DNA of 64,000 bases from Doris montereyensis (Eukaryota > Mollusca > Gastropoda > Nudibranchia > Dorididae), in contig JAXRKP010000553.1 of NCBI GenBank assembly GCA_037039925.1, positions 167,501 to 231,500 of the forward strand, given 5' to 3'. This document shows, in pieces, positions 52,901-64,000 of the stretch (the first letter of the stretch is position 1; the number at the start of each line of letters is the position of its first letter). The notes beneath the pieces are model-generated. The model ran no database searches, had not been told where the DNA came from, and saw only the letters and a program-made list of their open reading frames with translations. The position numbers were made by a program, and so were the translations under genes.

Positions 52901-55900
52901 ATGCCGTCCTCAGGATCTTTCACAACAAATGTATTTAATCATTTTGGAACAAAGATTACGATTATACTGACAGCATGAACTCTATCATAGAAATAATGTG
53001 CTGCTTTACGAACCCATTGGAAGAAAAGCAATTCCAAAGCCCTTGTCCATGACTCCACAGCAAACGATTGAAAACTCGACTAAAGATGCGGTAAAGGCGA
53101 AGATTGTCGATATCTGATGTCTTCCAAATTCGTTGCAACATTGCCCGTACATTGGACCGCACAATGTCTATAACCTGCAAAGACATTTCTTGATGTCAGG
53201 TTCATTTATAAAACAACACATGCAAAAGACAACCCTGGAAATCAACACAACAAAATGATATTTATACAACATAACACGAGGATTGTATTATCAAAAGGGC
53301 CAATCTTTATATGTGTTAAACACTTCTATTATACAAGTAACTATTATTCCTATTTGTATTGTTATCATTTCCATCGATTAATGCACATTTTCATCACTGA
53401 ATTAGGCCTGTGATTTAATTCCTAGCCCATTATTAGCATTCTGTCGATTTCTCATTATAGAACCCTAGAACCATTTAACAACATATACCTAGCCAATTCT
53501 GGAGATCTACATGAATGTTCACTGATCTAACCATGTGCATTATCTCACATTCCCTTCTCTCTTAAACAACTTAGATTTTTAAATTCATACGGTAAAGAGA
53601 AACGGTTTTCACAAATTTTGAATCATTTTCGATCAAAGAAAAGAGTCCCATTATTTTAAGAAAGAAACAGAGGAGAGGGTTGGAGGGAATTAAAAATAAA
53701 AGCACATGAATTCTCTAGAGTGAATTTATTGGGAGTTGAACCCAAACACTGTATTTAGTTGTGTTCGTACTATATCTTCTTTATCAATAGCACAAGGCAC
53801 ATAAAAGTGGGAGTGGACAGTTCTATATATAATATATTTAGAGACAACGTAAACAAAAAAATTGAGACTAGCTTTGAGGCAGGCCAGATATGTCATGATT
53901 ACTGCTATAAGATGTCACATGATGTGTGTGTTTACGGGCAACACCTGGTATCACACAATCATTATCAATGGTCGTATAACTTAAACTTCAGCCAATTTGC
54001 AAGGTCTACACATCTAACCCCCTCTCCATCACCACAGCAATGGCGATTGCAGTTTTTTCACTTATAACTATGGTGCTGTTTCTTTCTTGAATTAACAATA
54101 ATAAAATATGACAAGTGTATGGTTTGGTGTCTCAGAGATTTTGCCTTGCGAAGAGCTCTCCTTGACATTGCTAAGTGTGAAATAGTTTGCTGTGGCGGTG
54201 ACATGTGGGACACAGTGGGAGTAGATGGGAAAAGGAGGGGAAACACAAAGCCAGAGCTTACCCAGGTTTCTATAGCGTGAAGTGGAACAGGTGATAATTA
54301 CCACCTCCTGGACAGGATGCTAGTCTAATGCAGGTTACTCCCAAGCAAGTGTCTGTACCCATTCACACCTGGGTTGAGTGGAGAAAGTGCGTGCTAAGTG
54401 TCTTTCCCAAGGAACACAACGGCAGACTTACCTGTGCTAGGATTCAAACCTGGGAACACAGTCCGGCAGACTGGCCATCAACAACCACACTGTGGAAGAA
54501 TCATTTAGGTGATTCAAACCCAGGACCTCACGATCCCCAGTCCAGCAGCCTAACCACTTGGTACATCCACTCAGAAACAACCACACTAAAGGAAGGTGCA
54601 TCCACTAACACAGAAATACAGTCTACAGAAGAATTGGTGTCACTAAACACAGAAAATACAGTCTACACTTCAGCCAATGGAATTGGTACATCCACTAACA
54701 CAGAAAATACAGTCTACACTTCAGTCAATGGAATTGGTACATCCACTAACACAGAAACTACAGCCTACACTTCAGCCAATGGAATTAGTACATCCACTAA
54801 CACAGAAACTACAGTCTACCTTCAGTCAATGGAATTGGTACATCCACTAACACAGAAAATACAATCTACACTTCAGCCAATGGAATTGGTACATCCACTA
54901 ACACAGAAAATACAGTCTGCACTTCAGTCAATGGAATTGGTACATCCACTAACACAGAAAATACAGTCTACACTTCAGTCAATGGAATTGGTACATCCAC
55001 TAACACAGAAACTACAGTCATCTACACTTCAGCCAATGGAGTTGGTACATCCAAGTACTAACAAAGAAACTACAATCTACACTTCAGCCAATGGAATTGG
55101 TACATCCAAGTACTAACAAAGAAACTACAGTCTACACTTCAGCCAATGGAATTGGTACATCCAAGTACTAACAAAGAAACTACAGTCTACACTTCAGCCA
55201 ATGGAATTGGTACATCCACTAACACAGAAAATACAGTCTACACTTAAGCCAATGGAATTGGTACATCCACTAACACAGAAAACACAATCTACACTTCAGT
55301 CAACAGCCAATGGAATTGGTACATCCACTAACACAGAAAAAAATACTTCAGTCCAATGGAATTGTCAATGGAATGGTACATCCACTAACACAGAAAATAC
55401 AGTCTACACTTCAGTCAATGGAATTGTACATCCACTAACACAGAAAATACAATACAGTCTACACTTCAGTCAATGGAATTGGTACATCCACTAACACAGA
55501 AAATACAGTCTACACTTCAGCCAATGGAATTGGTACATCCACTAACACAGAAAATAAGAAAATACAGTCTACACTTCAATCAATGGAATTGGTACATCGA
55601 CTAACACAGAAAATACAGTCTACACTTCAGTCAATGGAAATGGTACATCCACTGACACAGAAAATACAGTCTACACTTAAGCCAATGGAATTGGTACATC
55701 CACTAACACAGAAACTACTGTCTACACTTCAGCCAATGGAATTGGTACATCCAAGTACTAAAAAAAAACAGTCTACACTTCAGCCAATGGAATTGGTACA
55801 TCCACTAACACAGAAACTACAGTCTATACTTCAGCCAATGGAATTGGTACATCCAAAAAAACTTCAATGGCCTAGTGGTTAGGATGCTAGACTTGGGAAT

Positions 55901-56459
55901 CATGATGTTCTGGGTTAAAATCCTAACAATGCTAGGTCCATTGTTGTGTTCCTTGGGAAAGATACTTGCCACGCATATTCCCACATGACCCAGGTACAAA
56001 TGGTAACTAGCAACAGCTTGGGAGTAAAAATCTGCAACACACTAGCCTCCTGTCCAAGGGATGATTGTTATAACCTGTTCCGCCTCAAGCTTAGAAACAA
56101 GGGTATGCTCCAGCTTTATGGGCCATAAGGGCCTTGACAAAACTTTATCATATTATCATTATCATTGTTAAAAGCTGCTTACTTTTCTTCGTTTTATGGA
56201 ATCCAACTTGACCAACCAGTAAGATGCTATCCGCGGTTTATGAAACTTCCAGTTTTCATTGAGCTGCAATCAAAAAGAATTACACAAATATTATCAGGCT
56301 GAAAATACGATACACAAGCATTACATCAATTAGACAATAATCAAGGACTTGCCAATTTCATCCTCTTCCTCTCTCACACAAGCAACGGTCATTTAAAATC
56401 ATAGGAGCATTGAAGTAGTGGCTTTTAAGAAGAATTCAGTTTACTTGATAATAATAATA

Positions 56460-56543
<84 letters not shown>

Positions 56544-59500
56544 TATTCATCCAAAGAAGGAAATTACATTCTGTTCCTCATAAAAAAGTTTAAAAATCAT
56601 AATACATGTCCATCATTAAAATTGCTAAACATTAATGCAGTAATATAATTAGAGTATTAGTATGACAAATACATCACAGAAATGTGTAAGATATACAGCC
56701 TCATTCGAGCCCTCCCACAGCCCCCCCCCCCACACATACAACCCACCCCACACAAAGCTCATTCATCCATGCTCATCCCCCCACGTCCATTTGTTTTGAT
56801 AAATACATCACAGAAGTGCGTAGGATATACAACGATATTCGCTCACCCTCTGCCCTACCCACACACACAACACTTTCCAACCGACCCCTACGCACACAAA
56901 CGCCTTCGGTCAAAGTTCATGCATCCATGCCCAACCCCCACCTCCATGTGTTTTGATAAATACATCACAGAAATATCTAGGATGTACGACCTCATTCAGA
57001 CCCCACCCCCCATCTCCCCTCCACACACACATAATACATCCCAACTGACCCCCACATGCATTCCCTAGGTCAAAGCTTATTCATCCACGTCCATTTGTTT
57101 TGTTAAAAATCCTGGCTGCTGACGGAATGAATGAATTCAGGTATCTGTTTGCGTTGGCCTTTGGGACTCTGAACCTACCACTGCTAATTAATTTTAGACA
57201 GTCAATGTCTGCACAAAGTGGATGAGTTTCGTCATCAGTGATGTCAAGATATGAAATCACGTGTACCTGATCTAAGAGAAGTTCAGCTTCTTGGTCTGAT
57301 TTTCCTGGAAATTTTATCCGCATTTCATTTAGCGATGAGAGCGTTTTCCTGGTCAGCTCATCTTCCCTCTCTTTCACCATGGAATTGAGGAAGTTGTCGT
57401 CCTATAGCAAGGAAAAATGTTTTTAAAATATCATTTGATGAGATGAACAAAAAAAACCCAATGTCTCAGTTGACATGGAAAAAAGCAAAGTTTATAAAGC
57501 AAAAATCTACAAAGCAAAAAGAATTAGATTTAAATCTAAGCTGGAGACAAAATGCTAAACAGCAACCAACTGACAATTGTACTGTTCTGAAACAAGTGTT
57601 CGACAGAGCATTTTTGAAGCTAGATGTGAGAAAAACTGACATGAAGATCCATAGAACTTACCATTCATAGTTCAAACACTTTGTGTAGATAAAAGTTGAT
57701 TCAAAATGCTGCATTTGCCCCTAGTCTATGCTTGAGACAGAATGCTAACTTCAGAAGCTAGAGATAATCAGAGATGATGGGTTCAAATCTGACCAAAAGC
57801 TAATGATATATATTTATTTTAATTCGTTTTCTCAGATGTAATGGGTTTATGGTCAACTTGAGGATTACAATAAATATTCCTTGCATGTATTTTCTAAGAG
57901 ATGGACAAAAAATATGGAGGTTCCATGTACACATGCTGCCCCAATTCCAGAACATTGAAAGTTTATAAGACTGCTTGGTACTAGACGGGTTAAGTTTAAA
58001 ACTCCCAACCAAATCCAAAGACTTCTGCTGATGGTGGACATGGGTAAGTGACCAAAGGATAATCATTTCACGGCATTGTAGCTGAACCGTAGTGCTGTGA
58101 GCTGGTAATCACGACGACACTGGTTCGAGCCCCACAGCTGGCACAGGTGGGTTTTTTCACAACATTGTACTCTTAGCAGGAAAGGTACTTCCCTCTAATT
58201 TCCTCACTGATTCAGGTGTGAATGAGTACCCAGCTATAGGTAGAGAAAGATGTTGTCTGAGTGTTATTACGAAAAGCCTAACAGGCGTGTGTACTATATG
58301 CTCCCCCGGGAGTTGAGAAGGACTTTGAATGAAACCGCCTGCTGGGGGATAAAATGATGTACAGTCGGTAAGCCTGCACTTGCGCTGGGATACAGACTAT
58401 AAATCCACTTAATTTTTGTCCTAATGCAGCAAGTATTTATATGCTTGTTAACTTTGACTGTAATGTAGCCTCACCACGCTGATCGCTGTAAAGCTGATAG
58501 CTTGTTGAGAGTTGTGGGCCTTGTCAGACTTCTCGACCTATGAGAATTACTTGTCATGGCTGTCTGACTTTGGGGTCGAGGACCCCCGTTTGCTCTCTGG
58601 GAGTTCAAGGTCACTCCTGAATTGGGTCTAGAGTTTGACCCCATGCTCAAACGACTCCTTTGACTTTGAGGTCTCGACCTTGAAGAAGATCGTCTGTTGT
58701 CTGGACTGCTTGGAGCGCTGTCATCACTGTCATCATCATCAAGGTCATCTTCTTCAGGAGGAGGTGGTAGAGATTCTGGCATACTTTGAAGTGGCTAAAG
58801 AAAGAAAAATAGCAAAGGGTGTTATCTTTAACAAACAGCAATTTTATTTTTCATCTTTTTATTTCCTACCAAAACAACTCACACAATGAAAAGTCATGGA
58901 CCGTTAAAAGACACTCAACCCCGTTACATAGCTGCCATTCTTTTCAAATCGAGAAACAGACTCAGACCGCCCAAAGCAATCCTAATTCCCACAACGGCTT
59001 GTAATATTCCAGAAAATTCAGAACAGGGTCTTCGGGCTCTCACCCCAATCTCTCTCAGTGTCTGCCAATAACTTAGGGTTTCGTGAAAAAGAAATACACC
59101 CTCTAATATGTACTTTTAGAGGTAAATACAGACTAATGGACTAAAGGCCAAAAAACATTATAAATACAACTTTTACAAACAGGTTGGCAGTTATGCCTTT
59201 ATATCCTCATCTGTTGGGTTGCATCCCCCCCCACCTCCTCCTTGTGATTTATTTTAAAATAATGAAGCAATTAAAACAATGCCAAGACAAAAGAACTTCA
59301 TATCTTGGTTCAATAATCTGCCACCGTTTTTTTCTCTCTCATATTATGAAGGTCATTTCTGACTAGAAATGTTTCACGTCTCACCTTGGGGCCTCTAGGA
59401 GGCTTTGTGCCACCAAGGTAGACTCTGGAATCCCTTTCATCTGCTTCACACTCGGCTATCATGTCTAGCAGCTCGTCCTCCTGAAAGAGAAAGAAAATTC

Positions 59501-62500
59501 AATTCTCTGTGTCATTCATCTTACTCTTACAACCACTGTAATATATAATTTAAGTAGAAATATTATATATGAATTTGGTGATCCGACGTGGGATCATATC
59601 ATGAATTCCCAAGTTCAAATCCAAGCAAAGCTAAGTCAGACATTGTATATGTTGGGAAAGATATTTTCCTAACTCGAACCAGGCACAGTAACAACTTTGG
59701 ATTAAATAGCTGTGACAGACTAAGGAGGTGATTATTATCACCTGTTCTGCTTCACTCAGCTCTATAAGTCTGCTGAAATATCCGGACTGCCATCTGTCAT
59801 AACTTCCTCAATGATTGCGCCACCCAGATTTCTTCGTGGATGACATCCAATAAATTGAAATTAAATGAGAACAAAACAGAAGTTATAGCAATAGGAAGCA
59901 AAGCCAAAGTAGAAGCCGCTAAATTAAGATATGTTAAAATCTGTGGCGAAGAAATTCCTGTTGTCAAAAAAGTAAGAAATTTAGAGTTATCATGGATTGT
60001 ACCATGTCCATGGAAGACCATATCTCACATTTGAGAAAAGTTTGCTATCTGGAATTAAAAAGAATATGTCATATCAGGAAATACATCACTCCTGAAACAA
60101 CAAACAAATTAATTTGCTCATTTGTTCTTTCAAGAATTGATTACTGCAATTCTCTGCAGGCTGGACTTCCACTGACACAAATCAAGAAACTGCAGATAAT
60201 ACAAAACAATGCCGCCAGATTAGTTATGGAAGTTTCAAAAAGAGAACACATTACGCCAATATTTAAACACCTACACTGGCTCCCAATAAAATCCCGCATT
60301 GACTACAAGATAGCTACAATCACGTACCAATGCCTGCACGAGGCTGACTTTCCAGTCTACTTAAAAGAGTTAGTTCCTAAATACACACCGAACAGATCAC
60401 TGCGCTCAGCGAGCAAGAAAATGATACAAACACCCAAAACTAAACTTAAGACTTTCGGAGATAGGGCCCTACAAACACAAGCAGCCAAAATTTGGAACAT
60501 TTTACCATGGAACGTCCAGTCTGCAGAGTCTTTGAATATACTGAAATCTCGCTTGAAGACCCACTACTTCTCCAACATATTTAGATGAATTTTATTGAAT
60601 TGCGTGCTTTTACTGAATTGATTGTGATACTATTTTTTATTGATGCATCTGTTTATGTAAAATGTTTTAGCCATAGCATGCCATGCCTGTGTAATCATTT
60701 TGCTTGTAATGCGCCTTGAGCTCTTCTGAGGAAGGCGCAATATAAATATTCTTCTTATCTTATCTTCACGCTATAGAAACCGAGATAAGCTCCAGCTCTA
60801 TGACCTGTACGGGCCTTGAGATAACTTTCTTATTCAGTAGAGGGGCACACTGATAACTGACAGCGTAAATATTTTGTATTCTGTTTTCTATCATATGTAT
60901 ATATAGATCTTGCCCTGAAAACACCTTTTTCATAATCTGCAACAAAACTTTCAGTTTGTTACCAAATGTGACCTGAAAAGCAAAGTTCCTTCAAAGCCAT
61001 TGTGACCCATACAGCCAGAGATAATCCCAGTTTCTGTAGCATGAGGCAGAACAGGTCATAACAATCACCTCCTGAACAGGACATTAGTCTGATGCAGGTT
61101 TTTACTCCTAAGCTAGTGCTTGTACCCATTTGCACCTAAATCGAGTGGGGAAAATGTGTGTTAAGTGTCTTTCCATAGGAATATAATGTAAGACCTAGCT
61201 TTGCTGGGGTTTGAACCTGGGACCTCATGATCTCAAGCCTAACCTGTTGGCTATTGACACTAAATAAATGTCACCAATTTTTATGATATTAAAAAAATAG
61301 CAAAATTTGTTCTAACACGGAAACCTCTTTAAGACTTTCATATTTTCCGTCACACCTCAAAGCAAAACAAAAACCACAAAATTCTCACCCGATATTTGTT
61401 GTTGTAATTGACTTGAATCTCTTTCTGCATACTGTTCCCTCGGCCAGCAAGGAAGACAGAGAACGCACTTGACATGATTTTACAATACCGTTCTTGTCGA
61501 AGACGATCATCGCTTGGGAAGATGCGATTTTAAATCGACCAAGGTTGCGGTTTTCATAGTCCTCTTTGCTGGCCATTTTTCTCACTCTAGTAAGTAACTC
61601 TTTCTGTAATATTCACAAAGAATGAACCCAATTGTGCAATTGTTTTTCGCGATAAGATTTAAAGGATTTTCTAATTCTAATATTTTGTTGATATTTTTAT
61701 ACTGAAGCGGTTTATAAAAGTTAAAACTTGCAAAATCTTCAAATTTAAAGATTCACAGAATTTTCCTTTAAAGCTGGGACAAGAGGAAGCCGATGTATAA
61801 AAAAGTTCAAGCTTCTAGATTGGAGAATTTCAGATCTTGACTCTTGGCTATACAGACGCATGCATCATAATTCATAAGATCAAAATGGTAATCTGGACAT
61901 TTTTTTATTCTTTTTGGATGCTACTATAAAACAATGAAACTTGCTTCCATTGACCAATAATTTGTTTTACATTGGAACAGCTAAAACAACTGTAATCGAA
62001 ATGAGCATACTTTTTTTTTAATGGTCTTATTTCCTAAACTTCATGAAATGACTTTTCAACAATAACACAAACAAAGAAATTGACCAGGCTGAAAGGTTTT
62101 TTCTTCTCCGTATCTTCACTTACAAGCTCGTCTTTCCTTTTGTCCACGGCCATTTTTTTCCTATCAATGTCAGTGTTATCACTGTGATCTGGTTTCCTGT
62201 TGGACCGGAAAAGGCGCTTCTGAGCCTCTGCTTTCTGTGCCGCAATGTTCCTTCTCTTGTCACTTACTCTGTGTGAAAACAAGGAAATGGAAGTGTGAAG
62301 AAAATAAAAGACATGCGTAAAAGTGTGAAGCTAAAAAGTCTGACGAAATGAAAACAACAACTAACTAAAAGACAGGATTAGTTGTCTGATGAGACAAAGG
62401 CAAAGTGAACACAACACCATTTTCAAATCGTGAACTTTTGCCTTTCTGTACATCATAAAACTGGTTCAGGTCCTTCAAGGTCGTTATGGACTCTAGAGCC

Positions 62501-63550
62501 AGAGATTATCCCAGTTCCTATAGTGTGAAGTGGAACAGGTGATAGCAACGTTAACAATCACCTCCTCGATAGGACGCTTGTCTGCTGCATGTTTTACTCC
62601 CAAGCTGGTGCTGGCACCCATTTGCACCTGAGTCGAGTGTAGAAAGTGCGTGTTAAGTGTCTTTCCCAAGGACCACAAAGCTGGAAATGACATTGCTAGG
62701 ATTCCAACCCAGGAAACAAAACTCAGCGGTACGATTGAAGACTATAAAAACAGAGTTTTGAATTAAAATATATGTACCAACAGTAATAAGAATTGAGTTT
62801 GTCAGTTATCATGAAGAAGAAAGGAGGGAAGAAGGATCTTATGATCCTAAATCCGACAGCTTAACCATTAGGCCATCAACGCCACTTTTTTAAACAAGTT
62901 TACTCTTTCCCCTTTCAACTGGCTTACGTAATAAAGTTCCTTCAAGGCCATTATGACCCATAGAGCCGGAGTTTATCCCGGTTTCTGTAGCGTGAAGCAA
63001 AACAAGTGATAATAATCTCTTCCTGGATAGGAGGTTAGCCTGCTGCAGGTTTTTACTCCCAAGCTAGTACTTGTACCCATTTTGCACCTGGGTTGAGTGG
63101 GGAAAATGCGTGTTAAGTGTCTTTCCCAAGGAACACAACATCGGGCCTTGCTTTGCCAGGATTTGAACCCGGGACCTCATGACCTCAGTCCAGCAGCCTG
63201 ACCATTCTGCCACCAATGCCACTCTGGCTTACATGTTGATTTACTATTACCGTCCCCAACTGTTTCCGTGAGACGAGTTTGAAACCCTGCTACGTGTATA
63301 GTACAACCAAATAAAAATCAACCCAAACGTGAGACAGGTCAGATGCTAAAGCTTGACTAGTCCCCATGGTGTCAATAAGAGAAGACAGAAGATTGTACCA
63401 ACACTAAAGTCAAGCATCGAGGTTAATATACATCATGTTAATGGTAAGGACTTACTTAATGTTCAGCAACCGAAATGTATCTTCAATCAGAGCTGATTTA
63501 ATCTCATAGTCTATCCTCTCATCAGTTCCAAAACTGGGAGAGCGGTTGAT
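49345..63550 (-). CDS. ttll7: Tubulin polyglutamylase TTLL7 (C-terminal part, partial)
   Basis: TTLL7 adds glutamates to tubulin tails (mainly beta-tubulin) on microtubules of neurons and cilia. The window holds the last ten coding exons on the minus strand: 63456-63550, 62124-62268, 61389-61603, 59385-59480, 58475-58794, 57267-57401, 56183-56263, 53014-53174, 52448-52651, 49345-49450. The first visible exon (INRSPSFGTDERIDYEIK) is the end of the TTL catalytic domain, so ATP-grasp core exons lie to the right. Next come the cationic region (SDKRRNIAAQKAEAQKRL, VRKMASKEDYENRNLG), an acidic/Ser-Arg-rich linker, EMRIKFPGKSDQEAELL, NWKFHKPRIASYWLVKLDSI, LYRIFSRVFNRLLWSHGQG, WNCF, and CCRRIVQLCRDCLLIVYKFA. 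The last exon ends YSKLYQAGLGNS. Exon 61389-61603 has a one-base frameshift. The 58475-58794 exon ends in phase 2 but the next starts in phase 0, so a small exon or a base is missing. Confidence 0.95.
49830..49975. repeat. (GA)n/(GACA)n microsatellite
   Basis: About 145 bp of GA and GACA units in the last TTLL7 intron. Confidence 0.95.
50465..52447 (-). repeat. 42-bp minisatellite built from the TTLL7 5' splice site
   Basis: About 46 copies of a 42-bp unit. Read on the TTLL7 sense (minus) strand each unit contains 'CTAGCAGGTGAGTTGAGATT', and the authentic donor of exon 52448-52651 is TGG|GTGAGTTGAGATT. The array starts at this donor and extends into the intron. In the 13 copies nearest the exon (about 51895-52415) the GT is lost. 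About 28 copies farther away keep CAG|GTGAGT, and one (about 50935) reads CAG|GTAAGT. The period is a multiple of three, so very long plus-strand frames are artefacts. Confidence 0.96.
53175..54245. other. TTLL7 intron sequence without recognised elements
   Basis: AT-rich intron between exons 56183-56263 and 53014-53174, to the left of the SINE and 51-bp array. No gene or transposon ends were recognised. Confidence 0.5.
54248..54565 (-). mobile_element. SINE-A with duplicated head
   Basis: Contains 'agagcttacccaggtttcta', 'cacctcctggacaggatgct' and 'aggattcaaacctggga', then a second head-like 'gattcaaacccaggacctca' ending 'cagcctaaccacttgg'. The head is present twice, or two copies lie end to end. 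Confidence 0.88.
54566..55860. repeat. 51-bp minisatellite, about 25 copies
   Basis: Unit 'acagtctacacttcagccaa' + 'tggaattggtacatccacta' + 'acacagaaaat'. It lies exactly between two SINE-A copies in opposite orientation, in a TTLL7 intron. The period of 51 keeps Thr/Ser-rich frames open; this is an artefact. Confidence 0.95.
55862..56148 (+). mobile_element. SINE-A, near full length
   Basis: Runs from 'caatggcctagtggttagg' through 'tgttccttgggaaagatact' and 'cacactagcctcctgtccaa' to 'gggccataagggccttga'. It ends about 35 bp from the donor side of TTLL7 exon 56183-56263. Confidence 0.92.
56445..56540. repeat. (AAT)n microsatellite
   Basis: About 95 bp of ATA/AAT trinucleotide, followed by 'ctttattcatccaaagaagg', a motif also seen near 35675 ('ctttattgtcccaatggg') that probably marks LINE 3' ends. 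Confidence 0.95.
56655..57105. repeat. About 140-bp tandem repeat, three copies
   Basis: Each copy has 'tgataaatacatcacagaa', a C-rich '...ccccccac' section, then 'catccatgc' and 'ccatttgttttg'. It adjoins the LINE tail fragment to its right and may be a tandem repeat of that LINE's 3' UTR. Confidence 0.8.
57108..57235 (-). pseudogene. LINE C-terminal fragment in a TTLL7 intron
   Basis: The minus strand encodes RFRVPKANANRYLNSFIPSA followed by ARIFN, a C-terminal motif common at the end of animal non-LTR reverse transcriptases. It begins within about 35 bp of the TTLL7 donor at 57266 and is in frame with exon 57267-57401 if the intron is retained, which is coincidental. Confidence 0.7.
58070..58405 (+). 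mobile_element. SINE-C, near full length
   Basis: The tRNA-like head has 'cattgtagctgaaccgtagt', 'gtgagctggtaatcacgacg' and 'ctggttcgagcccc'. The body contains 'tttcctcactgattcaggtg' and the tail 'cagtcggtaagcctgca'. Related pieces lie at 15450-15600 and 3030-3110. Confidence 0.75.
59570..60830 (+). mobile_element. SINE-A split by a LINE insertion
   Basis: Positions 59570-59755 carry head and body ('gatcatatcatgaattccca', 'gaggtgattattatcacctg', 'ttctgcttcac'). Positions 60764-60830 resume with 'cttcacgctatagaaaccga' and the 3' end 'gggccttgagataact'. The 6-bp 'cttcac' is present on both sides of the LINE. Confidence 0.88.
59756..60763 (+). mobile_element. 5'-truncated CR1/Jockey-type LINE
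   Basis: About 1 kb flanked by 'cttcac' (59750-59755 and 60764-60769). It encodes the end of a reverse transcriptase: WMTSNKLKLNENKTEVI, then after a frame break KLICSFVLSRIDYCNS, KLQIIQNNAARLV, HWLPIKSRIDYKI, and a C-terminal ALQTQAAKIWNILPWNVQ. The 3' end has 'gcgcaatataaatattc' and a TCTTATC-type tail. The frame break near 59985 and the missing 5' part make it inactive. Confidence 0.9.
60985..61262 (-). mobile_element. SINE-A, near full length
   Basis: Contains 'ttccttcaaagccattgtga', 'caatcacctcctgaacagga', 'atcgagtggggaaaatgtgt' and 'tgaacctgggacctcatgat'. It lies in the TTLL7 intron to the right of the LINE nest. Confidence 0.93.
62470..62722 (-). mobile_element. SINE-A, near full length
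   Basis: Contains 'tccttcaaggtcgttatgga', 'aatcacctcctcgataggac', 'agtcgagtgtagaaagtgcg' and 'aggattccaacccagga'. Confidence 0.92.
62836..62886 (-). mobile_element. SINE-A head fragment
   Basis: Only 'atcttatgatcctaaatccg' through 'aaccattaggccatcaacgc' remains. It corresponds to the head missing from the copy at 62470-62722, about 115 bp away. Confidence 0.7.
62932..63225 (-). mobile_element. SINE-A, full length (best copy)
   Basis: The most complete copy: 'aaagttccttcaaggccatt', 'agagccggagtttatcccgg', 'gttgagtggggaaaatgcgt', 'gatttgaacccgggacctca' and the head ending 'ccattctgccaccaatgcca'. It is useful as a reference for the family. Confidence 0.95.
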
Positions 63551-63907
63551 CTGTTGAAATACCACAGAAGAAAAGAAGTGAGATGCATTATTTAAAACTT
63601 GTGATTGATTGATGAAACCCTGGCAAACAAAGATGGATAGGAAGAAATACCCTTTCATTTGTAACTTCACATATTCAAGTATATCCCAAACATATATCCA
63701 AGAGACAAATACGGCTAAACTGGCTTTAAACTAAAATTGTACAAAGTTTAATCAACACAACACAGTAAAAAGTTTCACTTATAAAGAGGAATGATATTCA
63801 TTCACTCTAAAGAATGTTTCACATCTAGTTGTCATGAAAATCCCTTGAAAATAAACTCAAAGTATCACACATTGTACACGAAAACAAAAGGGGGTCTGTG
63901 TCATATG

Positions 63908-64000
63908 TTAATAGTGGCATCAGTGTCCTCGTGGCTAGGTTACCAGACCTGGGATCATGAGGTTTTGGGGTCAAATCCTAGCAGTGCTAGGTACAATATT
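63908..64000 (+). mobile_element. SINE-A, cut by the window edge
   Basis: Head region in plus orientation: 'gtggcatcagtgtcctcgtg', 'gatcatgaggttttggggtc' and 'aatcctagcagtgctaggta'. It continues beyond the window. Confidence 0.9.

Noticed and set aside
54328..55882. Thr/Ser-rich repeat frames that could look like a mucin-type protein
   Set aside because: The 51-bp period keeps frames open; the array is intronic, flanked by SINEs, and the frame breaks at unit-length changes.
57081..57266. Read-through of TTLL7 exon 57267-57401 into a LINE tail as an exonised C-terminus
   Set aside because: A good donor (CAG|GTACAC) and the conserved downstream exon NWKFHKPRIASYW show normal splicing; the in-frame run is chance.

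Overview
This window looks like animal nuclear DNA. Genes are split by many GT-AG introns, there are no operons or bacterial signals, simple-sequence repeats are abundant, and several SINE, LINE and DNA-transposon families are scattered throughout. The three recognisable proteins are conserved animal proteins. The repeat landscape and intron sizes suggest a lophotrochozoan, probably a mollusc and perhaps a gastropod, but nothing here fixes the species.

Layout. Positions 1-10,600 are repeat-rich. They hold a SINE with an internal minisatellite, tetranucleotide satellites, a possible three-exon 3' end of an unrecognised gene (2186-4451), a 57-bp minisatellite and LINE/SINE debris. Positions 10,647-18,671 (minus) hold SLC35B3, the Golgi PAPS transporter 2, in nine coding exons. 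Positions 20,531-41,085 (plus) hold THOC1, THO complex subunit 1, in 19 coding exons (about 652 aa after allowing for single-base indels). SLC35B3 and THOC1 are divergent and share a 1.86-kb interval. Positions 41.1-49.3 kb are intergenic with three large minisatellites and a MITE. Positions 49,345-63,550 (minus) hold the last ten coding exons of TTLL7, a tubulin polyglutamylase whose catalytic N-terminal part lies beyond the right edge. THOC1 and TTLL7 converge.

The three genes act in unrelated processes (Golgi sulfation, mRNA export, microtubule glutamylation) and are neighbours rather than a pathway.

The most unusual signal is that splice junctions have become minisatellites or local duplications. 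A TTLL7 5' splice site is repeated about 46 times downstream of its exon: the 13 copies nearest the exon have lost the donor GT, while about 28 farther copies keep a consensus donor. A THOC1 3' splice site is the last of 15 tandem copies. Three SLC35B3 exon boundaries are also locally duplicated. Transposons are nested in readable order: a piggyBac derivative in a SINE, a LINE in a SINE, and a Tigger derivative in a minisatellite. THOC1 exons 11-18 and one TTLL7 exon carry single-base homopolymer indels, most likely sequencing or assembly errors.
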